NCBI GenBank assembly: GCA_001898225.1
Contig: MKTJ01000047.1
Span: 353,934-417,933 of the forward strand
Length of the DNA stretch: 64,000 nucleotides
Source: Chloroflexi bacterium 54-19
GTDB taxonomy: Bacteria > Chloroflexota > Chloroflexia > Chloroheliales > Chloroheliaceae
Reading direction: 5' to 3'
Positions 34,153 through 42,128 of this stretch are shown here, piece after piece. Below the pieces are notes generated by a model. The model made no database searches. It saw only the letters and a list, made by a program, of their open reading frames with translations, and had not been told where the DNA came from. The position numbers and the translations under genes were made by a program. Each line of letters opens with the position of its first letter. Position 1 is the first letter of the stretch.

Positions 34153-37100
34153 ATGCTGCAAGAAAGTTTCCCAACTGGTCAAACTGCTCCTGCTCAACTC
34201 CGTGATACCCTGACCGGAACGCTATCCAGGGCCGCTTTTCAGACTCAATTCCAATTGGAAATCGACCGCGCCCGGCGTTACAAGACACCTTTCGCGTTAT
34301 TAATCCTCGACCTCGACCATTTCAAGAGTATCAATGACGCATTCGGCCACAGCCGGGGCGACCAGGTGCTGGTTGAATTTGCCCGGCGGGTGGAAAGAGT
34401 GGTCCGCAACTCCGATGCTCTCTACCGCTTTGGCGGCGACGAGTTCACAATGCTCGTGCCCGGTACCAATTTGACCCAGGGCGCGGTCCTGGCCCAGCGG
34501 CTGCTCGATGTAATCCAGGAAAAGCTCTTGCCCGGCGACCCCCCGATTGCCCTTTCCCTCAGTATCGGCGTGGCGGCCTTTCCTGAAGACGGTACCGACC
34601 AGCAAACCCTTTTTGAGATAGCCGACCAGCGTCACTACCAGGCCAAACGAGGCGGGCGGGGCCGGGTCGTCGCCGCTAACCAACCCGACAACGAGGAAGC
34701 CCTACCGCCCTACCGACTTTCTCCCGACCGCCTGATAGAGCGAGACTCGCTGCTCGAAACGGCCCGACATTTTCTGAACAAGCTGGCCGAACAATCGCCG
34801 GGTATCCTGGTGGTGCAGGGTGAGGCCGGGGCCGGGCATAGCCGTTTTGTAAATTCCATTCAGACCCAGGCCGAGTTGCAAAATTTTACGACTTTCGAAA
34901 TCAAGGCCAGCGTGGCCCTGAGAGGCCGTTACCTTGGCGCTATCAACGAAACCCTGCAAAACTGGCCGCAGGTAACAATGCCCGGCCAGGACATTCAACT
35001 CAGCCTCGCTTCCCTCGATAAGTACCTGGCCCAGGCCAATAAATACCGTCTGCTGGTGACAGTGGAGGACGCCTCTTTTCTCGATAATGAAAGTCTGAAC
35101 TTTATATCCCAGCTTAGCCGGTTTGCCTTTTCCCAGGTCCAGGAAGCCACCGGGCACAACCTGGAAATGGGCCTGGTCTGGTCTACCGTAACGTCAAACC
35201 AGAGTCCGGCGGAGCAGTATTCCCGGTGGTGGCAAAATATTTCGCACCACGAAGTGATTCACCTGGCTCCGCTGACCCCGGCGGGGGTGTGGGTCTGGCT
35301 GCGCCAGGCTTTTAACTGGGAGCCGTCCGAAAGGCTGGTAGACTGGTTTTTCGGGCAGACCAGGGGTTTACCGGCCCTGGTCAAACGCGGCATCATCGAA
35401 ATGGTCGAGCAAGGGTTGGTGTATCCCGGCCCGACCGGGTGGGAAACCAGCGTCGGGTTCGAAAATTACCCCCTGGCCGAAAGGCTCCGCCAGTTCAACC
35501 ACGATTTGCCGCCCGGTCTGGCCGACTTTAACACCTTACCGGCGCTGGTCGGTCGAGAGCCCGAACTAAAACGCCTAAAAGAGCTTATCACGAACCCGGT
35601 CAGCAGCCTGTTGACGGTAGTCGCCGCCGGGGGTATGGGCAAGACCCGGTTGGCCTGGCAGGTCGCGGCAGAAAATTACGGCCTTTTCCAGGATGGCGTT
35701 TTTGTGGTGCCCATGACCGGGGTTAGCCCCGAAACGCCTTTAAGCACGGTTATCGGGCAGGTACTTGGCTTAAAGGCCCCCGTCAAAGACCCTGACAAGA
35801 CCTTATTCAACCATTTACGCCAGAAGAATTTACTCCTGGTGCTGGATAATTTCGAGCATTTCCTGGAACAAACCGCCCTGCTCGGCACCATTCTTCAACA
35901 GGCTTCCGGCGTCCGGTTACTGGTTACTTCCCGCGAACAGCTTAAACTACCCGGCGAAATAACCGTGGCCCTGGAAGGGCTGGTCTACCCGATTGAGTCG
36001 CAGTCATCCGCACGTCTGACCCCGGCGGTCCAGTTATTCATCCAGACCAGCCGGAACCTGAGCCCCAACTTCGAGCTTACCGAGGTTAACCGGGCGGCGG
36101 TCAACCAGATTTGCCGGTTGTTGCGCGGTCTGCCCCTGGCGATAAACCTGGCGGCGGGCTGGATTGACGCCTTCTCCCCGGCGGAAATCCTGGGCGAGTT
36201 GGAACGCAAAGGGCTTGAACTGTTGTCCACCAGGGAAAAAGAAGACACCCGGCCTGATCTGCGAAACGTCCTGGATACCTTCTGGGGTTTGCTCAACCAT
36301 TACGAAGGCGAAGTCCTCTACAAACTGGCCGTCTTCGCAGGTGGCTTTGACCGGACCGCAGGGTCGCGAGTGGCCGATGCCTCGGTCTTCTTCCTGGAAG
36401 GTCTGGTCCTGCGTGGTCTGCTCTACCGTCAGGGCAACCGCTATACCATGCACGAAATGGTGCGCCAGTATCTCTCCGATAAATTGACCGCCCAACCCGC
36501 CATTAACGAGGCGACATTAGAAAAATTCGCGCTTTATTACCTGGAATTCTTCCAGCAAATCAGCACCGATTTCAAACAGGATGATATTGCTACTCTCAAA
36601 CAGGCCCAGCTTGAAATTGAAAACGGCCTGGCCGCCTGGAAATGGCTGGTAAAGCACGAACGAATGGATTTATGGTTGAAACTGGCCGAGCCCCTTTTCT
36701 ATGTCTACCGCAATTACAGCAGCCAGAGTACCAAGGCCGATATCCTGGACGAGGCTATCACAAAGTTACGGGTAAAAATTGCCGCAAACGATATTCCTGT
36801 AGGGCTGTCACCTGACGGGCTAAAAGAAATCCTGGGGCGGTTGCTGTTGCGTAGAATCAAAATTTCTTACCGGACCGCCAATTTTGAAACAGTCGTCAAG
36901 GACCTGGATGAAATAATCGAGAACGCCGCCACACTTAATCATCCCGGCCTGGTGTTGACCGCCTGGAACCAGAAAGGGACGGTCTTAAAGGATTTTGGCA
37001 AACACCAGGAAGCCATCCAGGCCCTGGAAACCGCCCTGAGCTTTATTCCACCCGGCCAGGAAAATACCGACGAGGTGGATATTTTGATGAACCTGGCCGA

Positions 37101-38010
37101 TTTGAGTCTGATGACCGGCAAAAGCAAAAGGGCCCGCGAAATTTATCGCCGGGTTGAGGAGGAGTTGTCGGACCAACTTACTCCCTCCCAGAAAAGGGTC
37201 TTGCCGGGTAAAGTCGGTTTTATGGAAGCCTTTGCCGAGAATTACGAACAGGCTATCCGGTACTACACCGAATTTCTGACGCTGCACCAGGAACTCAATA
37301 ATACCAACTATGTCTATACCGCCCTGTCGACCCTCGGCTCGTTATATTATGCCCTGGGTAAGTTCGACCAGGCTTTTAAGTATTACGAAGATGGTTTACG
37401 GTTAGCCCGCCAGTACGGCGACTCGATGGTGACGGCAACCGTTTATTCCAATCTGGGCCAGTTGTACTACGACCTGGGCGATAATGCTAAAGGTCGGGAT
37501 TACAACCGGCAGAGCTACGAAGTCGCCCGCGCTGTAAACCAGGAAATATTGATGTCGAACGCCCTGCTTTACCTGGGCTACGCGGAACTGGCTTCCGGGG
37601 ACGCTCCCGCCGCCGAAGGCCATTACCGGGAAGCTTTGGCCTTGCGCCAGAAGTTGGGCCAGCAGGACGGCGTTATCGAGGCTAAATCGGCTTTGCTCGA
37701 CCTGGCCTTGAAGGAGGACCGGTTGGACGAAATCGAGACGCTTGTCAACGAGATACGCGACTATATTTCGACTAACGAATTGCCTTTCTATACCCGTCCA
37801 GCCGGAATCTGGTTGAATTTTTATTATGGGTTGAAAAGGCTGGGCCTGGACGAAGAAGCTGCCACCGCTCTTTCGACGGGCCATGAGAAGCTACTGGCAA
37901 CCGCCGACGGGATAGAAGATCCCGACCTGCGGGAAAGTTTTCTTGGAAACGTAGGGGTGCATCGCCAGTTGCTAGAGGTTTACGCTTCGGCGTCGGGAAA
38001 GCAGACGTAG
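34153..38010 (+). CDS. GGDEF diguanylate cyclase fused to two NTPase domains and TPR repeats
   Basis: A 1285-residue multidomain protein. Residues 15-175 form a GGDEF domain with intact active site RFGGDEF (94-98) and an inhibitory I-site RNSD (85-88), so it should make c-di-GMP with feedback control. Residues about 185-455 resemble an AAA_16 module whose P-loop GEAGAGHSR has His for the catalytic Lys. Residues about 460-800 are a STAND/NB-ARC NTPase: GREPELKRL, P-loop AAGGMGKTRLA, Walker B LLLVLDNFEHF, LLVTSREQ and GLPLAINLAAGW, followed by a winged-helix part. Residues about 860-1285 are TPR repeats, the likely sensor. Its 3' end overlaps the convergent nuclease gene by 31 bp. Confidence 0.88.
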   Translation: MLQESFPTGQTAPAQLRDTLTGTLSRAAFQTQFQLEIDRARRYKTPFALLILDLDHFKSINDAFGHSRGDQVLVEFARRVERVVRNSDALYRFGGDEFTMLVPGTNLTQGAVLAQRLLDVIQEKLLPGDPPIALSLSIGVAAFPEDGTDQQTLFEIADQRHYQAKRGGRGRVVAANQPDNEEALPPYRLSPDRLIERDSLLETARHFLNKLAEQSPGILVVQGEAGAGHSRFVNSIQTQAELQNFTTFEIKASVALRGRYLGAINETLQNWPQVTMPGQDIQLSLASLDKYLAQANKYRLLVTVEDASFLDNESLNFISQLSRFAFSQVQEATGHNLEMGLVWSTVTSNQSPAEQYSRWWQNISHHEVIHLAPLTPAGVWVWLRQAFNWEPSERLVDWFFGQTRGLPALVKRGIIEMVEQGLVYPGPTGWETSVGFENYPLAERLRQFNHDLPPGLADFNTLPALVGREPELKRLKELITNPVSSLLTVVAAGGMGKTRLAWQVAAENYGLFQDGVFVVPMTGVSPETPLSTVIGQVLGLKAPVKDPDKTLFNHLRQKNLLLVLDNFEHFLEQTALLGTILQQASGVRLLVTSREQLKLPGEITVALEGLVYPIESQSSARLTPAVQLFIQTSRNLSPNFELTEVNRAAVNQICRLLRGLPLAINLAAGWIDAFSPAEILGELERKGLELLSTREKEDTRPDLRNVLDTFWGLLNHYEGEVLYKLAVFAGGFDRTAGSRVADASVFFLEGLVLRGLLYRQGNRYTMHEMVRQYLSDKLTAQPAINEATLEKFALYYLEFFQQISTDFKQDDIATLKQAQLEIENGLAAWKWLVKHERMDLWLKLAEPLFYVYRNYSSQSTKADILDEAITKLRVKIAANDIPVGLSPDGLKEILGRLLLRRIKISYRTANFETVVKDLDEIIENAATLNHPGLVLTAWNQKGTVLKDFGKHQEAIQALETALSFIPPGQENTDEVDILMNLADLSLMTGKSKRAREIYRRVEEELSDQLTPSQKRVLPGKVGFMEAFAENYEQAIRYYTEFLTLHQELNNTNYVYTALSTLGSLYYALGKFDQAFKYYEDGLRLARQYGDSMVTATVYSNLGQLYYDLGDNAKGRDYNRQSYEVARAVNQEILMSNALLYLGYAELASGDAPAAEGHYREALALRQKLGQQDGVIEAKSALLDLALKEDRLDEIETLVNEIRDYISTNELPFYTRPAGIWLNFYYGLKRLGLDEEAATALSTGHEKLLATADGIEDPDLRESFLGNVGVHRQLLEVYASASGKQT

Positions 38011-38543
38011 CGAAAGCCGCAGCCGTGACAGCGCACGGTCATATCGTGGTGAGGGTCGGGCAGGGGGCCGCCCTTGTAGGCCGGAAAGGTGTAGAGTTCG
38101 CGCATCTCGTCGAGTAAATCGAGCAAGTCCTGGCGCAATTCGGCGGTCCAGTCGATGCGGAAGGTCTTTTCCTGGTAGCGTAAGAGACCGTAAGGCGGTT
38201 GTTCCTGCCAGGCGTCCTCCAAAAGCAGGCAGTAGGCTGCCAGTTGCATAATATCGCTTTCGTAGGGCTGGGCGGCCTGGCGGGTTGGTTTCAATTCGAC
38301 CGGGACCAGCCCTTTTTTTGTTTGGAGGACGTAATCGGGCTTGCCGGTGAGGCCGTAAGTGGCGGAGAAAAGCGGCTCAGCGACCTTTTCCCAGGCCCCG
38401 CTATCGCTATAGACTACGGACACTTTGGCCGGTAGGCCGCTGGCCTGTTGGCCCAACCAGGAACGCCGGGCCAGCCAGACCGCTCCCGCCAGGATAATCA
38501 GCCCGGCCAGGAGCAGGAGCCCGCCCAGGGGCCAGCCGCTCAA
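37980..38543 (-). CDS. Membrane-anchored Cas4/RecB-like PD-(D/E)XK nuclease
   Basis: The 187-residue protein starts with a single hydrophobic helix (GGLLLLAGLIILAGAVWLA). The nuclease core has GKPDYVL (Asp), VPVELKP (E-x-K) and MQLAAYCLLLED (the Q-x3-Y motif), in the order of Cas4/Dna2-type nucleases. The C-terminus has RCHGCGFRYVC, three of the four iron-sulfur cysteines of that group; the fourth, normally N-terminal, is not seen. TTG at 38543 overlaps the stop codon of the M48 gene, suggesting translational coupling. No CRISPR array or other cas gene is present, so a role in CRISPR adaptation is not supported. Confidence 0.72.
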   Translation of the reverse strand: MSGWPLGGLLLLAGLIILAGAVWLARRSWLGQQASGLPAKVSVVYSDSGAWEKVAEPLFSATYGLTGKPDYVLQTKKGLVPVELKPTRQAAQPYESDIMQLAAYCLLLEDAWQEQPPYGLLRYQEKTFRIDWTAELRQDLLDLLDEMRELYTFPAYKGGPLPDPHHDMTVRCHGCGFRYVCFPDAEA

Positions 38544-39682
38544 TTGTAACTGTGACGGGCGATAAAATCTTCGCCGCGCCGGACCCGTTCGCCAATCGGG
38601 GGATGAGTATAAAAGAGCCAGACTACCCAGGCCGGGGGGGTAGAGTCGGCCAGGTTCTGGTTAGCCAGCTTTTTCATGGCGCTGATAAAAGCGGTAGCGT
38701 TGCCGGTAATATCGAGCGCGTAGACGTCGGCGGCGTTCTCGCGGGTCCGGCTGAGCCAGTTGGTAAGGGGCATGGTAACCAGGCCAAAAAGAATCATCGC
38801 CAGGACAAAGAGCGGGAAGGCTGCCACGTCGCCCAGGTCGCGGAAGCCAAAGAGGCTGATGCCGCCCTGCAAAAATAGGTTCGCCAGGTAGAACCCGGCC
38901 AGGGTAATCACGCTGTCGAGGAAGATGCCTCGCCAGATGTCGCCGTGGACGTGGTGCCCTAACTCGTGGGCCATAATCACTTCGATTTCGTCGGGGGTAT
39001 AGTTTGAGGTGAGAGTGTCGCCCAGCACAACCCGCCGGGTGTTGCCAATCCCGGTCACAAAGGCGTTGGCCGAGGAAGTCCGCTTGCTGAAGTCAATCGT
39101 GTAGACCCCTTTGACCTTTGCTCCGGTCTTCTGGCCCAGACGCAGGATGCGGTCCTGTAGCTCCTCGTTTTCAAGCGGAATAAACTTGTTAAAAAGCGGC
39201 ATTATCACTACCGGGGCGAGGTTGACCATGAGGACCACAAAGAGCAGGTAAGCCAGCCCTCCGACGAGCCACCACCACTCGCCCAGGTTTCTAAAACCGA
39301 AATAAAGGGCTTCCAGCAGGGGCAGACCCAGGACCACCGCCAGCAGCCCGCCTTTTAGCAGGTCCAGCAGCCACAGCTTGAAGGATTGGTTGAGGGTGCC
39401 GTAGCGCGTCGGCAGCACGAAGCCGCTATAAATGTCGAGGGGAAAGGTCAGGATGGCGTAGACCGCGCCAAAAATTGCCAGGTAGAGGGGCACCGCCAGC
39501 AACTGGTTGGTGGTCCAGCTTTCGACCATTTTACGCAATTCGAGGGAGAGCCCGGTAACCAGGGAGAGGACCAGCAGCAGCACCGCCAGGCCGGTATTCA
39601 CAAAGAAAAGCCGGTGACGTATCCGGGCATATTCGCGGGCTTTTTGCTGCCGCGCCGGGCTCATTTCGGTGGAAATCGTCAT
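38540..39682 (-). CDS. M48 family membrane zinc metalloprotease (Ste24/HtpX-like)
   Basis: The 380-residue protein has several membrane helices before and after the catalytic motif MAHELGHHVHGD (HExxH). The third ligand is the Glu in RENAADVYAL, and the region IDFSKRTSSANAFVTG matches the Ste24 conserved block. Ste24-type enzymes cleave in or near the membrane for protein processing or quality control. The stop codon overlaps the start of the Cas4-like gene, so the two are co-translated. An extended -10 promoter lies at 39740-39748. Confidence 0.88.
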   Translation of the reverse strand: MTISTEMSPARQQKAREYARIRHRLFFVNTGLAVLLLVLSLVTGLSLELRKMVESWTTNQLLAVPLYLAIFGAVYAILTFPLDIYSGFVLPTRYGTLNQSFKLWLLDLLKGGLLAVVLGLPLLEALYFGFRNLGEWWWLVGGLAYLLFVVLMVNLAPVVIMPLFNKFIPLENEELQDRILRLGQKTGAKVKGVYTIDFSKRTSSANAFVTGIGNTRRVVLGDTLTSNYTPDEIEVIMAHELGHHVHGDIWRGIFLDSVITLAGFYLANLFLQGGISLFGFRDLGDVAAFPLFVLAMILFGLVTMPLTNWLSRTRENAADVYALDITGNATAFISAMKKLANQNLADSTPPAWVVWLFYTHPPIGERVRRGEDFIARHSYN

Positions 39683-39739
39683 AAATCCATTTTCCTATTC
39701 GCGTTTGGCCGGGTCCTATTTATTAATCTATTTGGCCCG

Positions 39740-39748
39740 ATTATAGCA
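39740..39748 (-). promoter_or_regulatory. Extended -10 promoter of the M48-nuclease operon
   Basis: TGCTATAAT on the minus strand, 58 bp before the M48 ATG. The -35 region is weak, as expected for extended -10 promoters. Confidence 0.55.
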
Positions 39749-39758
39749 TATTTCTAAC

Positions 39759-39804
39759 TTGACTTTAGCGTAAAATGAGTTATAGTAGTTTTGACAATAA
39801 CTCA
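39759..39804 (+). promoter_or_regulatory. nadB promoter with overlapping inverted repeat
   Basis: TTGACT (39759-39764), a 16-base spacer and TATAGT (39781-39786) form a good promoter. An inverted repeat TGAGTTAT/ATAACTCA (39776-39783 and 39797-39804) overlaps its -10 box, the place for a repressor of NAD synthesis. Which protein binds is unknown. Confidence 0.6.
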
Positions 39805-39920
39805 CTTATGTGATGGGTTTGGAGCCAGTGGAGAAAAAGCGCAGGGTCAGGTAGAGGACTGGCCGGTGTAGTGAGATAAATTTTTTACTAAAAGAGTAAA
39901 AGTTAGAAACCGAGGCAAAG

Positions 39921-41510
39921 ATGAAACCGGAATATGAATATATAATCGTGGGAAGTGGAGTGGCCGGGTTGAGTGTAGCTGCCGCCGCCGCCAAAAATGG
40001 CCGCCGCAGCCTTATAATCACCAAAAGCAATCTCGAAGAGAGCAACACCCGTTACGCCCAGGGCGGTATCGCCGCCGCCTATGCCCCGACCGACTCGCCC
40101 TCGTCCCACCTGAAAGATACCCTGGTAGCCGGGGCCGGGTTGAGCGAACCCCAGGCCGTTAAAGCCCTCACCACCGAAGCCCCTAAACGCATGGACGAGT
40201 TAATCCGGTTGGGCATGCCTTTTGACCGGGACGCCAGAAGCGGCGAGATTTCGCTGGGCCGCGAGGGAGCCCACAGCGCCAACCGTATCCTCCATGCGGG
40301 TGGGGACGCCACCGGCAAACACCTCGAACATACCCTGGCCCAGGCCGTCCGGGGCTCCGAGTATATCGAGAAACTCGAACAGTACTTTGCCACGGATTTG
40401 TTGCAAGATGGGGCGGGCCGGGTGACCGGGGTAAAAATTCAGCCCGAAGTTGCGGGCGGCGGCTCTTTTGAGGTCTACGGGCGGCACGTGGTCCTGGCGA
40501 CCGGTGGGGCGGGGCAACTCTACCGCTACACGACCAACCCGCAACTGACGACCGGCGACGGTATGGCCCTGGCCTGGCGGGCAGGCGCGGCCCTGGCCGA
40601 TATGGAATTCTTCCAGTTTCATCCGACGGCCCTCAATCTGCCCGGCGCGCCTTCGTTTTTAATCAGCGAGGCCATGCGTGGCGAGGGGGCCATTTTGAAA
40701 AACGCCAACGGCGAAGCATTTATGGCAAAGTACGACCCGCGCCTGGAACTGGCCTCCCGCGACGTGGTGGCGCGGGCGATTGCCAGCGAACTTGCCGCCA
40801 CCGGCAAAGTTTTCCTGGATATTCGCCACCTGGGTAAGGCCGAGTTGCGCCATCATTTCCCCTCTATTTACGAGTTCTGCCTCGGTTACGGCCTTGACAT
40901 CAGCGAGGACATGATACCGGTAGCCCCGGCAGCCCACTACTTTATGGGCGGCGTGTTGACCGGGAGCTGGGGTGAAACGACCCTGCCGGGCCTTTACGCG
41001 GTCGGGGAAGCGGCGGCCAGCGGTGTCCACGGCGCGAACCGCCTGGCGAGTAATTCGCTCCTGGAAGGGCTGGTCTTCGGGCAGCGCCTCTACGACTACA
41101 CCGCCAGCGGCCAGGCCCCTGCGCTTGACCTGCCCGCCTACCGCCAGACCGCCGAGATACCCCTGACCGGTTATGCCCTCCCGCAACCGGACCTTTCAGT
41201 GGAAAACGAGGCCGGAGCCGCGACCCTCGAAGGGGTCCAGGGCTTGATGTGGGAAAAGGTTGGGCTGGCCCGGATTGCTGCCGGACTGAGCGAGGCTTTC
41301 TCGACCCTCGATGCCTGGGAAAAGCAACCGGCTGACGGGGAAGGTCAGGACCGGGCCGGGCGGGAGTTAGCCAACCTCGTCACGGTCGGACGGCTGGTGG
41401 CCGGGGCGGCTCTTATCCGCGAGGAAAGCCGAGGCGCGCACTATCGCCTCGACTTCCCGACCACCCGCGAGGAATGGTTGCGCCGGATTGTCTTGCAGAA
41501 GCAGCACTAA
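39921..41510 (+). CDS. nadB: L-aspartate oxidase
   Basis: The 529-residue flavoprotein starts with the FAD motif YIIVGSGVAGLSVAAAAA, has TRYAQGGIAAA, the active-site HSANRILHAGGDATG block, FHPTAL, and the HGANRLASNSLLEGLVFG motif shared with succinate dehydrogenase flavoproteins. It oxidises aspartate to iminoaspartate, the first step of de novo NAD synthesis. nadA and nadC are not in the window. The sequence ISEAMRGEGA places it in the aspartate oxidase branch. It stands alone with its own promoter. Confidence 0.94.
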   Translation: MKPEYEYIIVGSGVAGLSVAAAAAKNGRRSLIITKSNLEESNTRYAQGGIAAAYAPTDSPSSHLKDTLVAGAGLSEPQAVKALTTEAPKRMDELIRLGMPFDRDARSGEISLGREGAHSANRILHAGGDATGKHLEHTLAQAVRGSEYIEKLEQYFATDLLQDGAGRVTGVKIQPEVAGGGSFEVYGRHVVLATGGAGQLYRYTTNPQLTTGDGMALAWRAGAALADMEFFQFHPTALNLPGAPSFLISEAMRGEGAILKNANGEAFMAKYDPRLELASRDVVARAIASELAATGKVFLDIRHLGKAELRHHFPSIYEFCLGYGLDISEDMIPVAPAAHYFMGGVLTGSWGETTLPGLYAVGEAAASGVHGANRLASNSLLEGLVFGQRLYDYTASGQAPALDLPAYRQTAEIPLTGYALPQPDLSVENEAGAATLEGVQGLMWEKVGLARIAAGLSEAFSTLDAWEKQPADGEGQDRAGRELANLVTVGRLVAGAALIREESRGAHYRLDFPTTREEWLRRIVLQKQH

Positions 41511-41531
41511 GGCTTAAAAAATTAGGTACCA

Positions 41532-41585
41532 AAAGACCCGCCAGTGAAGCAACCATAACGGCTCAACGGTGGGTCTTTCTCTTGT
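41532..41585 (+). terminator. Probable terminator of nadB
   Basis: AAAGACCCGCC pairs with GGTGGGTCTTT (one wobble) across a 25-base loop, followed by CTCTTGTT. The long loop lowers confidence. Confidence 0.5.
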
Positions 41586-41947
41586 TATTCCGAGTAGTGT
41601 GTCCAGGAAAGGAAGTCAACAGGTGGTGAGTTTAAATCGCTTTCTCATCAGCAAGGTCTTTCTCTTATATAAAGTCCTTCCCCTGTCATTCCGTAAGCCG
41701 CTTCAAGAAAGACGATTTGCCTTTATCGAATGGCGGCTTACGGAATCTTGCGCGTTGCGTACCGTACAGCCCAGGACTAGCCCATATCTCAGGCAGAATC
41801 AGGCCTTGACCTGAAGCACTTTGGATCTAGCAAAATCTTCGGTCTTGCGTTTCGCCAACGGCGTGAGACGCCCCTTAGGGTGTGTGACCCGCACAAAGCT
41901 CTGGAACAGCGTTCGTTGGAACAGCGGCTCACAGAATGACAAGATGG
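41583..41947. repeat. Cluster of dispersed intergenic repeats
   Basis: The 618-bp gap 41511-42128 has no gene. It contains TGTTATTCCGAG (41583), CTGTCATTCCG (41683), GAGACGCCCCTTAGGGTGT (41865-41883) and AATGACAAGATGG (41935-41947). The last two repeat the element at 9816-9859. Short open frames here consist of this repeat and show no protein-like features. Confidence 0.5.
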
Positions 41948-42009
41948 AGGACTTTACCCGTTTTTGTAATTCATTACTCTACCAGAACTTTGCTAACAAA
42001 TTATTCAGG

Positions 42010-42038
42010 TTGACTTGTTTAAGTTTTTTTACTTGTAT
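42010..42038 (+). promoter_or_regulatory. Possible promoter of the PfkB kinase gene
   Basis: TTGACT and TTGTAT are spaced by 17 bases, about 90 bp before the start codon. The -10 is poor. Confidence 0.35.
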
Positions 42039-42128
42039 CCGGTACAAAATGCACGATTTTTGCTAAAATGAACTCAAAATTGGTTCAGAGCTAGAAAGCG
42101 CAAGTTTATCAAAGAAAATTCTGCCGAA

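Noticed and set aside
37980..38543. Naming the nuclease as a CRISPR Cas4
   Set aside because: There is no repeat-spacer array, no cas1/cas2 and a membrane anchor is present, so only the fold family is claimed.
41821..42066. Possible 81-codon gene in the nadB-kinase spacer
   Set aside because: It is made of the dispersed repeat (GAGACGCC...AATGACAAGATGG), with no ribosome binding site and no plausible protein composition.
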